From: an uncultured Collinsella sp.
GTDB taxonomy: Bacteria > Actinomycetota > Coriobacteriia > Coriobacteriales > Coriobacteriaceae
Direction of reading: 5' to 3'
Length of the DNA: 9,140 bases
Assembly: GCA_902464485.1 (NCBI GenBank)
Contig: CABQJJ010000070.1
Location: 1 to 9,140, forward strand
The position numbers and the translations under genes are program-made. Under the pieces are notes generated by a model that ran no database searches, had not been told where the DNA came from, and saw nothing but the letters and a program-made list of their open reading frames with translations. Shown one piece after another: positions 1 through 7,040 of the stretch (position 1 is the stretch's first letter; each line of letters begins with the position of its first letter).

Positions 1-26
1 CAATCCAAGGGTTATACCCTAAGAGC

Positions 27-52
27 AAACCACCCCTTTTAGGGGTGGTTTT
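27..52 (+). terminator. Intrinsic terminator of an upstream gene
   Basis: A perfect 11-bp inverted repeat (27-37 pairs with 41-51) closes a three-base TTT loop at 38-40, and the right arm ends in four T residues (49-52). The stem is G/C-rich in the middle and A/T at its base. This is the form of a Rho-independent terminator reading rightward, for a gene lying left of the window. The A residues at 27-29 could also support some termination in the other direction. It separates the acpS operon from whatever lies upstream. Confidence 0.85.
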
Positions 53-103
53 GATGCGTTTTGAGTCCTATTGCTCCATTGTCGCTGTGTTTTTAACCCT
101 CGT

Positions 104-133
104 TTGTCGCATCTTCTGTGAACGGGATACAAT
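104..133 (+). promoter_or_regulatory. Putative sigma-70-type promoter of the acpS operon
   Basis: A good -10 box, TACAAT, lies at 128-133 (one mismatch to TATAAT). Eighteen bases upstream, TTGTCG at 104-109 matches the -35 consensus at four of six positions. Transcription would start near 140 and give a leader of only about 23 bases before the acpS start at 163. The site falls between the upstream terminator and the first gene of the operon, and no comparable promoter was noticed at the very short junctions further down. This is prediction from motif and position only. Confidence 0.6.
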
Positions 134-152
134 AACTTAGTCTGTGCAGCAT

Positions 153-165
153 GGAGGTGAATATG
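153..165 (+). promoter_or_regulatory. Ribosome binding site that fixes the acpS start at 163
   Basis: GGAGGTG at 153-159 lies immediately before the ATG at 163, with five bases between GGAGG and the start codon. An in-frame ATG at 151 exists, but it overlaps this Shine-Dalgarno and has none of its own, so the extra four residues it would add are probably not translated. Confidence 0.85.
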
Positions 166-702
166 GCCGAAGCCCGTATTGGCGTTGATATCGTTGAGAT
201 ATCTCGGATGAAATCAATCTTAGAAAAGACGCCGTCGTTTGCTCGGCGCGTGTTTACCGAAGAGGAATGCGTATATTGCGATTCTACTTCCCGTCCTGCC
301 GCTCATTATGCTAGCCGTTTTGCTTCTCGTGAGGCGGTGCTTAAGGCGCTTGGAACGGGCTTTAGCCAGGGCGTCGGCCGCAAAGACGTTTCGGTAACGC
401 GCGATAAGCTCGGCAAACCAAAAGCGATACTTTCGGGGCGTGCTCTCGAAATTGCTCATGATTTGGGTGTCATCGAGGTCGCTCTTTCCATTACGTTGAC
501 GGGTGATTTGGCTGTCGCTAACGCTATTGCGATTACCGAGGATGCTCGACCTAAACCTAAGGAAGAAAAGGTGAGCACGAAGGAGCGCGTTGCTCAGACA
601 TTTAAAGAGGCTCGTTCTGTTTTGGATGAGCTCGAACAGCTGCAACAATCTGCTTTGTCGGAGCATCTGGTTGATGATCCGCAAGATACGCTAGGAGCAT
701 AG
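163..702 (+). CDS. acpS: Holo-[acyl-carrier-protein] synthase with a C-terminal extension
   Basis: AcpS moves the 4'-phosphopantetheine arm of coenzyme A onto a serine of acyl carrier protein, using Mg2+, and so activates it for fatty acid synthesis in the cytoplasm. The family core fills residues 1 to about 126: IGVDIVEI near the N-terminus carries the metal-binding Asp9, RFASREAVLKALGTG (about 52-66) carries the second acidic ligand Glu57, and the strand ALSITLTGDLAVANAIA closes the fold. The usual Ser-His/Asp turn in that strand reads ITLT, a position that varies in the family. AcpS proteins are normally about 120-130 residues; this one has 179. The extra 50 or so residues are charged, begin with a Pro/Lys/Glu stretch and look like one long amphipathic helix followed by an acidic tail. 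The start at 163 is chosen from its ribosome site. It is the first gene of the operon and abuts nnr with no spacer. Core function is confident; the role of the tail is unknown. Confidence 0.95.
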   Translation: MAEARIGVDIVEISRMKSILEKTPSFARRVFTEEECVYCDSTSRPAAHYASRFASREAVLKALGTGFSQGVGRKDVSVTRDKLGKPKAILSGRALEIAHDLGVIEVALSITLTGDLAVANAIAITEDARPKPKEEKVSTKERVAQTFKEARSVLDELEQLQQSALSEHLVDDPQDTLGA

Positions 703-2319
703 ATGAAACCGGTTTTAAGTACCGAGGAAGTCGTCCGTCTTGAGGACATCATCGAGCGTGAGGGTACCTCGAAGGCCGAGCTTATGGAGTTAGCGGGCGA
801 ATTTGTCGCTAACGAGATTTTAAAGCTCAATCCCAATCGCGTTCTTGTGTTAGTCGGTTTTGGCAATAACGGCGGTGATGGTTGGGTTGCTGCCGATATT
901 CTGGCTCATAAGGGCGTTGATGTGGATATCGTATCTCCCGTCGACCCCGATGAGATTCCAGCAGCCCTGGCACGCCATGTTGCACGTCGCACCGCCGGTC
1001 GCGATGTGCATGTTTGCGTCGGTCCGTCGCGTGACGAACTGGAAGTGTTGATTGGCAAGGCCGATGTCGTAGTCGATGCTATTTTTGGCACTGGTTTTCA
1101 TGGTGGCTTGCGCGCCCCCTTTTCGATTTGGATTCCTACGGTTAACGACTGCGCCAATTGTGTCGTAGCCATTGATGTTCCATCGGGATTAAATGCAGAA
1201 ACCGGTGTCGTTGATGACGATTGCATTCGCGCCGAGCGTACGGTAACGATGATTGCCCCTAAGATTGGGCTCTATAGTGCCGATGGCCCTGAATTTGCAG
1301 GTGATATAGTCTGCGGGGGACTGTATGAGCGCCTAGATGAGGTGATCAATGACGTTGACCATGCTGCCGAGATTGTAGAGCCGGGCGACCTCGTTGACTA
1401 TTTTGCACCGCTGCCGAGCAATATCGATAAGTATTCTCGTGGCTCGGTGCTCATCGTGGCTGGTTCGGCACAGTATCCCGGTGCAGCTATTATGGCCGCG
1501 AAGTCTGCGGCTCGTGCTGGTGCCGGCTATGTGGCGGTTGCGACACCTGATGCCTGTGCCAACCTCATTCGTATGGCGTTGCCCTCTATTCCCGTCTTTG
1601 CCATACCGTCGGATTCCCGCGGTTCATTTGGAGCTGCGGCGCGCATGACGGTATGCGAGATTGCTAAGAAGTACAGCTGCGTTTTGTGCGGACCGGGCAT
1701 GACGACATCCGCCGGCGCTATGCAGGTGGTTTCGGGCTTGCTTGAGCTCGAGGTGCCTTTGATCCTAGACGCCGACGCGCTTAATTGTCTTGCCAAAATT
1801 GCAATTGACGGTATCGATGGCAACCCCGAAATGTATCGCCGTGAGCAGCCGCTGGTCATGACGCCTCATTATCGCGAGCTATCGCGTTTGGTGGCCGGCG
1901 AGGAGGTCAACGATCTTGGAACCGCGATTGCCGCGGCCCAAAAGGTCGTATGGGCCGCTGGTTCGGACAATCTCGTGGTAATTGCCAAGGGGCCGACAAC
2001 GGCTATTTGCGGTGTCGAGCGCGTGCTGCTGCCGCTTTCGGGTCCTGCGTCGCTGGCAACTGCTGGTTCGGGTGATGTCCTCGCGGGCATCCTAGCCGGA
2101 ACGTTGGCTACCATGCGTGACGACATGGATCGCTGGGAGTTGTTGTATTCATATGCCGTTGCGCTTCATAGCTATGCCGGTTTTGCTGCGGCGGCGGAGT
2201 TTGGCGAGAAAAGCGTTATCGCGACTGATTTGATTGATCTCATCGGTCCTGCTATGGAGCTGGCGTCAAAGGATGCACTCGAAGATCTGGGAATTATAGA
2301 CGAAGGGTCGGATGACTAA
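703..2319 (+). CDS. nnr: Bifunctional NAD(P)H-hydrate epimerase / ADP-dependent NAD(P)HX dehydratase
   Basis: This metabolite-repair enzyme restores NAD(P)H that has been hydrated by heat or by side reactions of dehydrogenases. The N-terminal YjeF_N domain (about 1-225) interconverts the R and S hydrates; it shows GFGNNGGDGWVAA at 52-64, DAIFGTG at 125-131 and AIDVPSGLNAETG at 156-168. The C-terminal ribokinase-like YjeF_C domain (about 235-520) dehydrates the S form with ADP; it shows RGSVLIVAGS (246-255), LCGPGMT (328-334), ILDADALN (354-361), MTPHYREL (386-393, usually TPHPGE) and the nucleotide-site loop ATAGSGDVLAG (452-462) with the expected catalytic Asp458. At 538 residues it is near the usual length of about 500 for the fused enzyme. 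The ATG follows the acpS stop directly, with AGGAG at 693-697 inside the end of acpS, so the two are probably translationally coupled. A short acidic tail ends the protein. Both activities look intact. Confidence 0.95.
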   Translation: MKPVLSTEEVVRLEDIIEREGTSKAELMELAGEFVANEILKLNPNRVLVLVGFGNNGGDGWVAADILAHKGVDVDIVSPVDPDEIPAALARHVARRTAGRDVHVCVGPSRDELEVLIGKADVVVDAIFGTGFHGGLRAPFSIWIPTVNDCANCVVAIDVPSGLNAETGVVDDDCIRAERTVTMIAPKIGLYSADGPEFAGDIVCGGLYERLDEVINDVDHAAEIVEPGDLVDYFAPLPSNIDKYSRGSVLIVAGSAQYPGAAIMAAKSAARAGAGYVAVATPDACANLIRMALPSIPVFAIPSDSRGSFGAAARMTVCEIAKKYSCVLCGPGMTTSAGAMQVVSGLLELEVPLILDADALNCLAKIAIDGIDGNPEMYRREQPLVMTPHYRELSRLVAGEEVNDLGTAIAAAQKVVWAAGSDNLVVIAKGPTTAICGVERVLLPLSGPASLATAGSGDVLAGILAGTLATMRDDMDRWELLYSYAVALHSYAGFAAAAEFGEKSVIATDLIDLIGPAMELASKDALEDLGIIDEGSDD

Positions 2320-2321
2320 GT

Positions 2322-3467
2322 ATGAATAAAGCCGATTTGACGCGTTGGTCCTGGGTCGAGATCGACCGCGGGGCACTCCGCCGCAATACGAGGGCCTATA
2401 AGAACTTGCTAGATCCGCGTCAGCGCCTGTGCTGCGTGGTTAAAGCCGATGCCTATGGTCATGGAGCCGTCGAGTGCGCCAAGATCATGTATTCGGCCGG
2501 CGCCGACATGTTTGCCGTGGCGACGGTCAACGAGGGCGTTGAACTCCGTCAGGGCGGGATTACCAAGCCCATTTTGATTCTAAGCGAGCCGCCTATCGAG
2601 GCTATTCCCACGTTGCTCGAGTTTGATATCATGCCCTCGGTCTATATGTCCGATTTTGCCCTTGCGTATGGCGAGTGCGCTGTCGCGGCGGGCAAGGTTG
2701 GCAAGTATCATCTTGCCATCGAGACGGGTATGAACCGCATCGGTGTTCACTACACGCAAGTACTCGACTTTGTCCGCGGCATTAATTTCCATCGTGGTAT
2801 TCAGTGCGACGGTGTATTTACACATTTCGCCACGGCCGATGAGCCTTCGGGCTGGGACTACAAGCTGCAGTGCCAGCGCTTTACCGAGGCTGTTCAAGCC
2901 ATTAAGGACGCAGGTTTTGAGTGCGGTATCGTGCACTGCGCCAATACGCCGTCTTCGATGCTCGATCCCTCGATGCATTTTGACATGATCCGTGCCGGCG
3001 TGGGCTTGTACGGCATGCAGCCGTGTGAGCTGAGTGGTCGCGTGATGCAGCTCGATCCCGTGATGAGTGTCCACGCGCGCGTGACGCGCGTGGCGCATCC
3101 TGCGATGGGCGAGGGCGTAGGCTATGGCTTTACCTATCGCGTACCGCGCACGCGTGTTCAGATCTGCACCCTTCCGATTGGATATGCTGACGGCCTTTCG
3201 CGCACGCTTTCTAATCGTATGGACGTGCTGTACCGCGGTGAGCGCGTGCGTCAGGTGGGCAATATCTGCATGGATCAGTTCATGGTCGCCATTCAGTCCA
3301 ACCCGGCGCATGAGACTCCCGAGGCCGAGTATGGTGACGAGATGATTATTGTCGGCCGCGACGGCGATGCCGAAATCACCATGGACGAGATGGCGCGACT
3401 GCGTGGCACGATTAACTACGAGGTCGCCTGCGGCTTTGGCATGCGCCTCGACAAGGTCTACGTGTAG
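2322..3467 (+). CDS. alr: Alanine racemase, PLP-dependent
   Basis: Alr interconverts L- and D-alanine and supplies D-alanine for the peptidoglycan stem peptide. The 381-residue length is normal. The TIM-barrel domain carries the pyridoxal phosphate lysine in VVKADAYGHG (Lys41), the ETGMNRIG motif (134-141) with the substrate/cofactor-side Arg139, and RAGVGLYG (224-231). The C-terminal beta domain carries the second catalytic base in VGYG (Tyr268), then LPIGYADG (284-291) and the NICMDQ motif (314-319), which contributes to the active site of the partner subunit in the usual dimer. The gene begins two bases after the nnr stop. Its own Shine-Dalgarno is weak (at best GGAT at 2310-2313), so reinitiation after nnr is the likely route to translation. 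Every key residue I can check is present. Confidence 0.96.
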   Translation: MNKADLTRWSWVEIDRGALRRNTRAYKNLLDPRQRLCCVVKADAYGHGAVECAKIMYSAGADMFAVATVNEGVELRQGGITKPILILSEPPIEAIPTLLEFDIMPSVYMSDFALAYGECAVAAGKVGKYHLAIETGMNRIGVHYTQVLDFVRGINFHRGIQCDGVFTHFATADEPSGWDYKLQCQRFTEAVQAIKDAGFECGIVHCANTPSSMLDPSMHFDMIRAGVGLYGMQPCELSGRVMQLDPVMSVHARVTRVAHPAMGEGVGYGFTYRVPRTRVQICTLPIGYADGLSRTLSNRMDVLYRGERVRQVGNICMDQFMVAIQSNPAHETPEAEYGDEMIIVGRDGDAEITMDEMARLRGTINYEVACGFGMRLDKVYV

Positions 3468-3475
3468 GAGTCGCC

Positions 3476-4096
3476 ATGGGCGTCATGCACATCCCCGGCC
3501 ATTCCCATCAAGTGCCACGCGAGGTCGCACTCGAGGAAATTGAGGCCGTTCTGGGCGATTGCCACCTCTGTCAGCTCTATCAGTCGCGTCACAATATCGT
3601 GTTTGGCGTGGGAAACCCCCGCGCTCGCGTGATGTTTATTGGCGAGGCGCCGGGTCTCAATGAGGATTTGCAGGGCGAACCCTTTGTGGGGGCGGCGGGT
3701 GAGGACCTCAACGGCATTCTGTCGCTGGCGGGCCTTAAACGTGAAGATGTGTATATCGCCAACGTGCTCAAGTGTCGCCCGCCGGGAAACCGCAATCCGC
3801 GCCCCGAGGAGGTATTGGCATGCTCGCCGTTTTTGCGTGAGCAGATTCGCAGTATCTGGCCCGATATCATCGTGACGCTCGGCAATCCCGCGACGCACTT
3901 TGTGCTTAAGACCGAGATAGGCATCACCAAGCTGCGCGGCAGGTTCCATCAGATGGGGCATTTCGTGGTGATGCCCACGTTCCACCCGGCGGCTGCCTTG
4001 CGTAACCCGGCGTGGCAGGAGCTGCTGGAGAAAGACTTTAAGATGCTGGGCGACTATCTGGAGCGACATCCCGCACCAGAGATCGCCTCGGAATAA
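3476..4096 (+). CDS. udg: Uracil-DNA glycosylase, family 4 (Fe-S type)
   Basis: Family 4 enzymes excise uracil from DNA arising from cytosine deamination or dUTP incorporation, the first step of base excision repair. The 206-residue length fits. Motif 1 is GEAPGLNED (56-64), followed by the typical GEPFVGAAGEDLNGIL stretch that helps hold the uracil, and motif 2 is HPAAALRNP (170-178). Four cysteines at 29, 32, 100 and 116, in the contexts CHLC, LKCRPPGNRNP and ACSPFL, match the ligands of the [4Fe-4S] cluster that marks this family and is absent from family 1 Ung. The start at 3476 has AGGAG at 3466-3470, five bases upstream; the ATG at 3485 is a poorer choice. The gene sits eight bases after alr and ends in a double stop (TAATAA at 4094-4099). 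Its place between alr and tsaE looks like transcriptional convenience rather than a shared pathway. Confidence 0.94.
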   Translation: MGVMHIPGHSHQVPREVALEEIEAVLGDCHLCQLYQSRHNIVFGVGNPRARVMFIGEAPGLNEDLQGEPFVGAAGEDLNGILSLAGLKREDVYIANVLKCRPPGNRNPRPEEVLACSPFLREQIRSIWPDIIVTLGNPATHFVLKTEIGITKLRGRFHQMGHFVVMPTFHPAAALRNPAWQELLEKDFKMLGDYLERHPAPEIASE

Positions 4097-4108
4097 TAAG
4101 GAGCGTAT

Positions 4109-4615
4109 ATGTCCCTGGAACGCCTGGGGGTAGGTATCTACAGAACCGCTAGTGCTGCCGATACGGAGCATTTTGGCGAGCTGGTCGCACCGTGTCTAGA
4201 AGATGGTGATGTGCTGATTCTGACCGGCGGCTTGGGTGTGGGAAAGACCCACTTTACCAAGGGTGTTTCGCGTGCTCTGGGTGATGAGCATATGGTCACG
4301 AGCCCTACGTTTGCACTTATGGCCATTCATGACCAAGGGCGTATTCCGCTGTTCCATTTTGATCTGTACCGCCTGGAGCATGCCTACGAGCTCGAGGATA
4401 CGGGCATTTTTGACGTGCTGGGCTATGAGGGAGCTTGCCTGCTGGAGTGGGGTGAGCAGTTCCAGGATGAGCTGACCGACGAGTATCTTTCGGTGACGCT
4501 TAAGCGTGACGAGGACAACAGCGACGTGCGAACGATCACGCTTGAGGCTCACGGCGAGCGCGCGACGGAGCTTTCCGATTTGATTGATAGGGCTGTACAA
4601 GATGAGCTTGCATAG
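4109..4615 (+). CDS. tsaE: tRNA t6A37 threonylcarbamoyladenosine biosynthesis ATPase TsaE
   Basis: TsaE is a small P-loop ATPase that binds the TsaB-TsaD dimer and is needed for multiple turnovers of threonylcarbamoyl transfer to adenosine 37 of ANN-decoding tRNAs. The 168 residues carry a Walker A loop GGLGVGKT (40-47), a VTSPTFAL switch-like segment (63-70), HFDLYRLE (83-90, matching the family HxDLYRL motif) and LLEWGEQF (111-118), which replaces the common EWPE form. The start has AGGAG at 4099-4103, five bases upstream, and lies 12 bases after the udg stop. The 3' end overlaps the next gene, which encodes its two partner proteins, so synthesis of all three is coupled. The partner TsaC/Sua5 is not in the window. 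Confidence 0.95.
   Translation: MSLERLGVGIYRTASAADTEHFGELVAPCLEDGDVLILTGGLGVGKTHFTKGVSRALGDEHMVTSPTFALMAIHDQGRIPLFHFDLYRLEHAYELEDTGIFDVLGYEGACLLEWGEQFQDELTDEYLSVTLKRDEDNSDVRTITLEAHGERATELSDLIDRAVQDELA
4589..4604 (+). promoter_or_regulatory. Ribosome binding site supporting the fusion gene start at 4602
   Basis: AGGG at 4589-4592 lies nine bases before the ATG at 4602, inside the end of tsaE. An in-frame TTG at 4584 could extend the protein by six residues, but its nearest GGAG (4567-4570) is 13 bases away and the added residues match nothing in TsaB. The start at 4602 overlaps tsaE by 14 bases. Confidence 0.65.
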
Positions 4616-6986
4616 GGACAACGCGCCGGTGGTGGCGCTCGATACTTCGACTGACATGCTTGCCTGCGCGGTAAGCTGGATTGATGTGCGGGCAGGCGAG
4701 GCGAAGCTGGTGAGTGGCGACCATCTGTGTCGCCGCCATGCCAACGTGGAGCTCGTGAATACCGTCGATGGCGTGTTGGCGCAGGCCGGCCTGGACCGCA
4801 GCGATGTCGGCTGTTATGTGGTCGGTCGCGGCCCCGGCTCGTTTACGGGCGTGCGTATCGGCATCTCCACCGCAAAGGGTCTGGCGCGCGGTGCCAACGT
4901 GCCGTTGCTGGGCGTGTCGACGCTTGATGCTTGCGCTTGGACGGCATGGAAGGCCGGCGTGCGCGGCAAACTTGGTGTTCTTGCCGACGCCATGCGCGGC
5001 GAGGTGTACCCGGCGCTGTATGTGCTGGGGGACGAAGGCCCCGAGCGCCTGTTTGAGCGCGAGCGCGTTGTCAAGGCCGCCGTGGCGCTTGATGAGTGGC
5101 GCCAGGCCGCGGACTGGGATCAGGTTCAGCTGACTGGTGACGGTCTCGTGCGTTATGGCAAGCTGCTGGGTGAGGACGAGACGGCGCGCTGCGTGGAGCG
5201 AGACCTGTGGTGGCCCTCGGGCGAGGGCCTGCTGATGGCGCACGCCGCAGGCGATGGCGATCCGGCTCGCGTCTTGCCGATCTATACGCGCCTTTCGGAC
5301 GCCGAGGAAAACGAGCGCAAGCGCCTGGGCCTTGCCGAGAGCGCGCAGAGCGAGGTGACAGGTGTTGCCGACGAGCTCGCCGGACGTCATCTGCAATTCC
5401 GCCCCATGGGCGCGGCGGATGCCGAGGGCGCGAGCGCGCTGGAGACCGCCTGCTTTGAAGGTGCCGGACACGAGGCGTGGACACCGGGTATGTTCCTGTC
5501 CGAGCTGGGCGAGGGCGTTGCGGCTCCGCGCAGTTGGTGGGTGGCACACGACGATGGCAGGTTGTTGGGCCTCGCCGGCGGCATGGTTGTGGACGGTGAT
5601 GTGCAGATTTTGGACGTCGCCGTCGATTCGTCTCATCGCCGCGAGGGTATCGCCCGCAAGCTGCTGTCGCACGTGAGCTACGACGCCCAGATGCTCGGCT
5701 GTACCACGGCCTCGCTCGAGGTTGAGGATGGCAACGAGGGTGCGATTGCGCTCTATGCCGCTCTGGGCTTTACCGAGGCGGGTCGTCGCCGCGGCTACTA
5801 CGGTGCCGGCAAAGACGCCATCGTCATGACGGCACCGCTGCCCCTGGTGCTTCCGGTCGACAACGCCTCGCCTGAGCCGACGGCGGCCGAGCAGCGCGTA
5901 TGGCCACTGCCCGTACCCGAGCGCACTGCCGAGGAACGTGCCGAAATCGAGCGCCGTCGCCTGGTGCTTGCCATTGAGAGCTCCTGTGACGAGACGGCCG
6001 TGGCGATTATCGATGCGGACGGCAATATGCTGGCCAACCAGGTGTCGACACAGATTGATTTTCATGCCCGCTTTGGCGGCGTGGTGCCCGAGATTGCCTC
6101 GCGCAAGCACGTCGAGGTGATTGTAAGCGTCGTGGATGCGGCGCTTGAAGATGCCGCGGCGTCGCTTGGCTTGACGGGTGGAGCGATCACGCCGAAAGAG
6201 CTTGCCGCCGTGGGCGTGACGCAGGGTCCGGGCCTGGTGGGCGCTCTGGTGGTGGGTGTCGCCTTCGCCAAGGGCTTCGCCTATGCTGCCGGCAAGCCGC
6301 TCGTGTGCGTCAACCATCTGGAAGGGCACCTGTTTGCCAACCTGTTGGCGCAGCCCGACCTCAAGCCGCCGTTTATCTTTACGCTTGTCTCGGGCGGGCA
6401 CACCATGCTCGTGCACGTAAAGGCATGGGGCGACTACGAGGTACTTGGCGAGACACTCGATGACGCCGTGGGCGAGGCCTTCGACAAGGTTGCCAAGGCG
6501 CTGGGCCTGGGCTACCCCGGTGGCCCCATCATCTCCAAGCTTGCCGAGACGGGTAATCCCAAGGCAATCGATTTTCCCCGCGCTCTTAACAGCAGGGGGG
6601 ACTACCGCTTCTCGCTTTCGGGCCTCAAGACGGCAGTGACGCTCTACATCGAGCAGGAGACCAAGGCCGGGCGCACGATTCATCTGCCCGACCTGGCAGC
6701 CTCGTTTGAGGCAGCGGTCTTTGACGTGCAGTACAAGAAGGCTAAAAATGCCCTGCACGCCACTGGTTGCAAGGAGTACTGTATCGGTGGAGGTGTTTCG
6801 GCCAATCCCCATCTGCGCGAGATGATGATTAGAAAGCTCGGCCGTCAGGGTATTCGCGTGACGGTGCCGCCTCTCTCGGCGTGTACCGACAATGCCGCCA
6901 TGATTGCAGAGGTCGCTCGTCGTAAATTCGACCGGGGAGAAATCTCGATGTTTGACGTCGACGCCGATCCCAACATGACGCTGTAG
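4602..6986 (+). CDS. tsaB-rimI-tsaD: TsaB-RimI-TsaD triple fusion (t6A transferase complex with embedded N-acetyltransferase)
   Basis: This 794-residue cytoplasmic protein joins three families that are usually separate. Residues about 9-245 are TsaB, the dimerisation partner of TsaD: VALDTSTDML near the start and GRGPGSFTGVRIG (75-87). Residues about 264-409 are a RimI-type GNAT: the acetyl-CoA loop RREGIA (346-351), LEV with Glu373 and LYAALGF with Tyr385, which align with the catalytic Glu103 and Tyr115 of enteric RimI, then GRRRGYY. A Pro/Glu-rich linker (about 413-451) leads to a full-length TsaD (452-794): AIESSCDETA, the metal-binding HLEGH (His572, His576), SGGHTMLV, GEAFDKVAKALGLGYPGGP, GGGVSANPHLREM and CTDNAAM with the metal ligand Asp763. 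TsaD transfers threonylcarbamoyl from its AMP ester to A37 of tRNA; RimI acetylates the N-terminus of ribosomal protein S18. No frameshift or stop is seen at the junctions, so the fusion looks genuine. The domain order equals the gene order tsaB-rimI-tsaD in related actinobacteria. Confidence 0.95.
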   Translation: MSLHRDNAPVVALDTSTDMLACAVSWIDVRAGEAKLVSGDHLCRRHANVELVNTVDGVLAQAGLDRSDVGCYVVGRGPGSFTGVRIGISTAKGLARGANVPLLGVSTLDACAWTAWKAGVRGKLGVLADAMRGEVYPALYVLGDEGPERLFERERVVKAAVALDEWRQAADWDQVQLTGDGLVRYGKLLGEDETARCVERDLWWPSGEGLLMAHAAGDGDPARVLPIYTRLSDAEENERKRLGLAESAQSEVTGVADELAGRHLQFRPMGAADAEGASALETACFEGAGHEAWTPGMFLSELGEGVAAPRSWWVAHDDGRLLGLAGGMVVDGDVQILDVAVDSSHRREGIARKLLSHVSYDAQMLGCTTASLEVEDGNEGAIALYAALGFTEAGRRRGYYGAGKDAIVMTAPLPLVLPVDNASPEPTAAEQRVWPLPVPERTAEERAEIERRRLVLAIESSCDETAVAIIDADGNMLANQVSTQIDFHARFGGVVPEIASRKHVEVIVSVVDAALEDAAASLGLTGGAITPKELAAVGVTQGPGLVGALVVGVAFAKGFAYAAGKPLVCVNHLEGHLFANLLAQPDLKPPFIFTLVSGGHTMLVHVKAWGDYEVLGETLDDAVGEAFDKVAKALGLGYPGGPIISKLAETGNPKAIDFPRALNSRGDYRFSLSGLKTAVTLYIEQETKAGRTIHLPDLAASFEAAVFDVQYKKAKNALHATGCKEYCIGGGVSANPHLREMMIRKLGRQGIRVTVPPLSACTDNAAMIAEVARRKFDRGEISMFDVDADPNMTL

Positions 6987-7040
6987 TCGCGTTATGTTGG
7001 GCACAGAGACTGTGGCCGCACCTATTTATCGATACTGTTT

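Noticed and set aside
8..20. Small AGGGT/ACCCT hairpin just left of the terminator at 27-52
   Set aside because: Only five pairs with a three-base loop and no T tail; too short to call, and its context is cut by the window edge.
53..127. Possible riboswitch or attenuator upstream of acpS
   Set aside because: Most of this stretch lies upstream of the predicted transcription start, no stable hairpin was seen in it, and the predicted leader is only about 23 bases.
151..162. Four-residue N-terminal extension of AcpS from an ATG at 151
   Set aside because: This ATG overlaps the Shine-Dalgarno of the ATG at 163 and has no ribosome site of its own.
2580..3311. Minus-strand open frame of about 240 codons inside alr
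   Set aside because: It lies wholly opposite alr, has a His/Arg-heavy composition typical of a shadow frame and carries no family motif.
3458..4171. Minus-strand open frame of about 237 codons opposite the uracil-DNA glycosylase
   Set aside because: It covers a gene with complete catalytic and Fe-S motifs on the other strand and shows no motif of its own, so it is a shadow frame.
4602..6986. Assembly or frameshift artefact joining tsaB, rimI and tsaD
   Set aside because: The frame runs cleanly through both linkers with ordinary codon use, and the domain order equals the known gene order, so a true fusion is the simpler explanation.
4536..7004. A very long open frame of about 820 codons on the minus strand, opposite the TsaB-RimI-TsaD gene
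   Set aside because: Its translation is rich in His, Arg and Gly, shows no recognisable motif, and mirrors a confidently identified gene. Long antisense open frames are expected where plus-strand codons are GC-rich. There is no sign of a minus-strand operon here.
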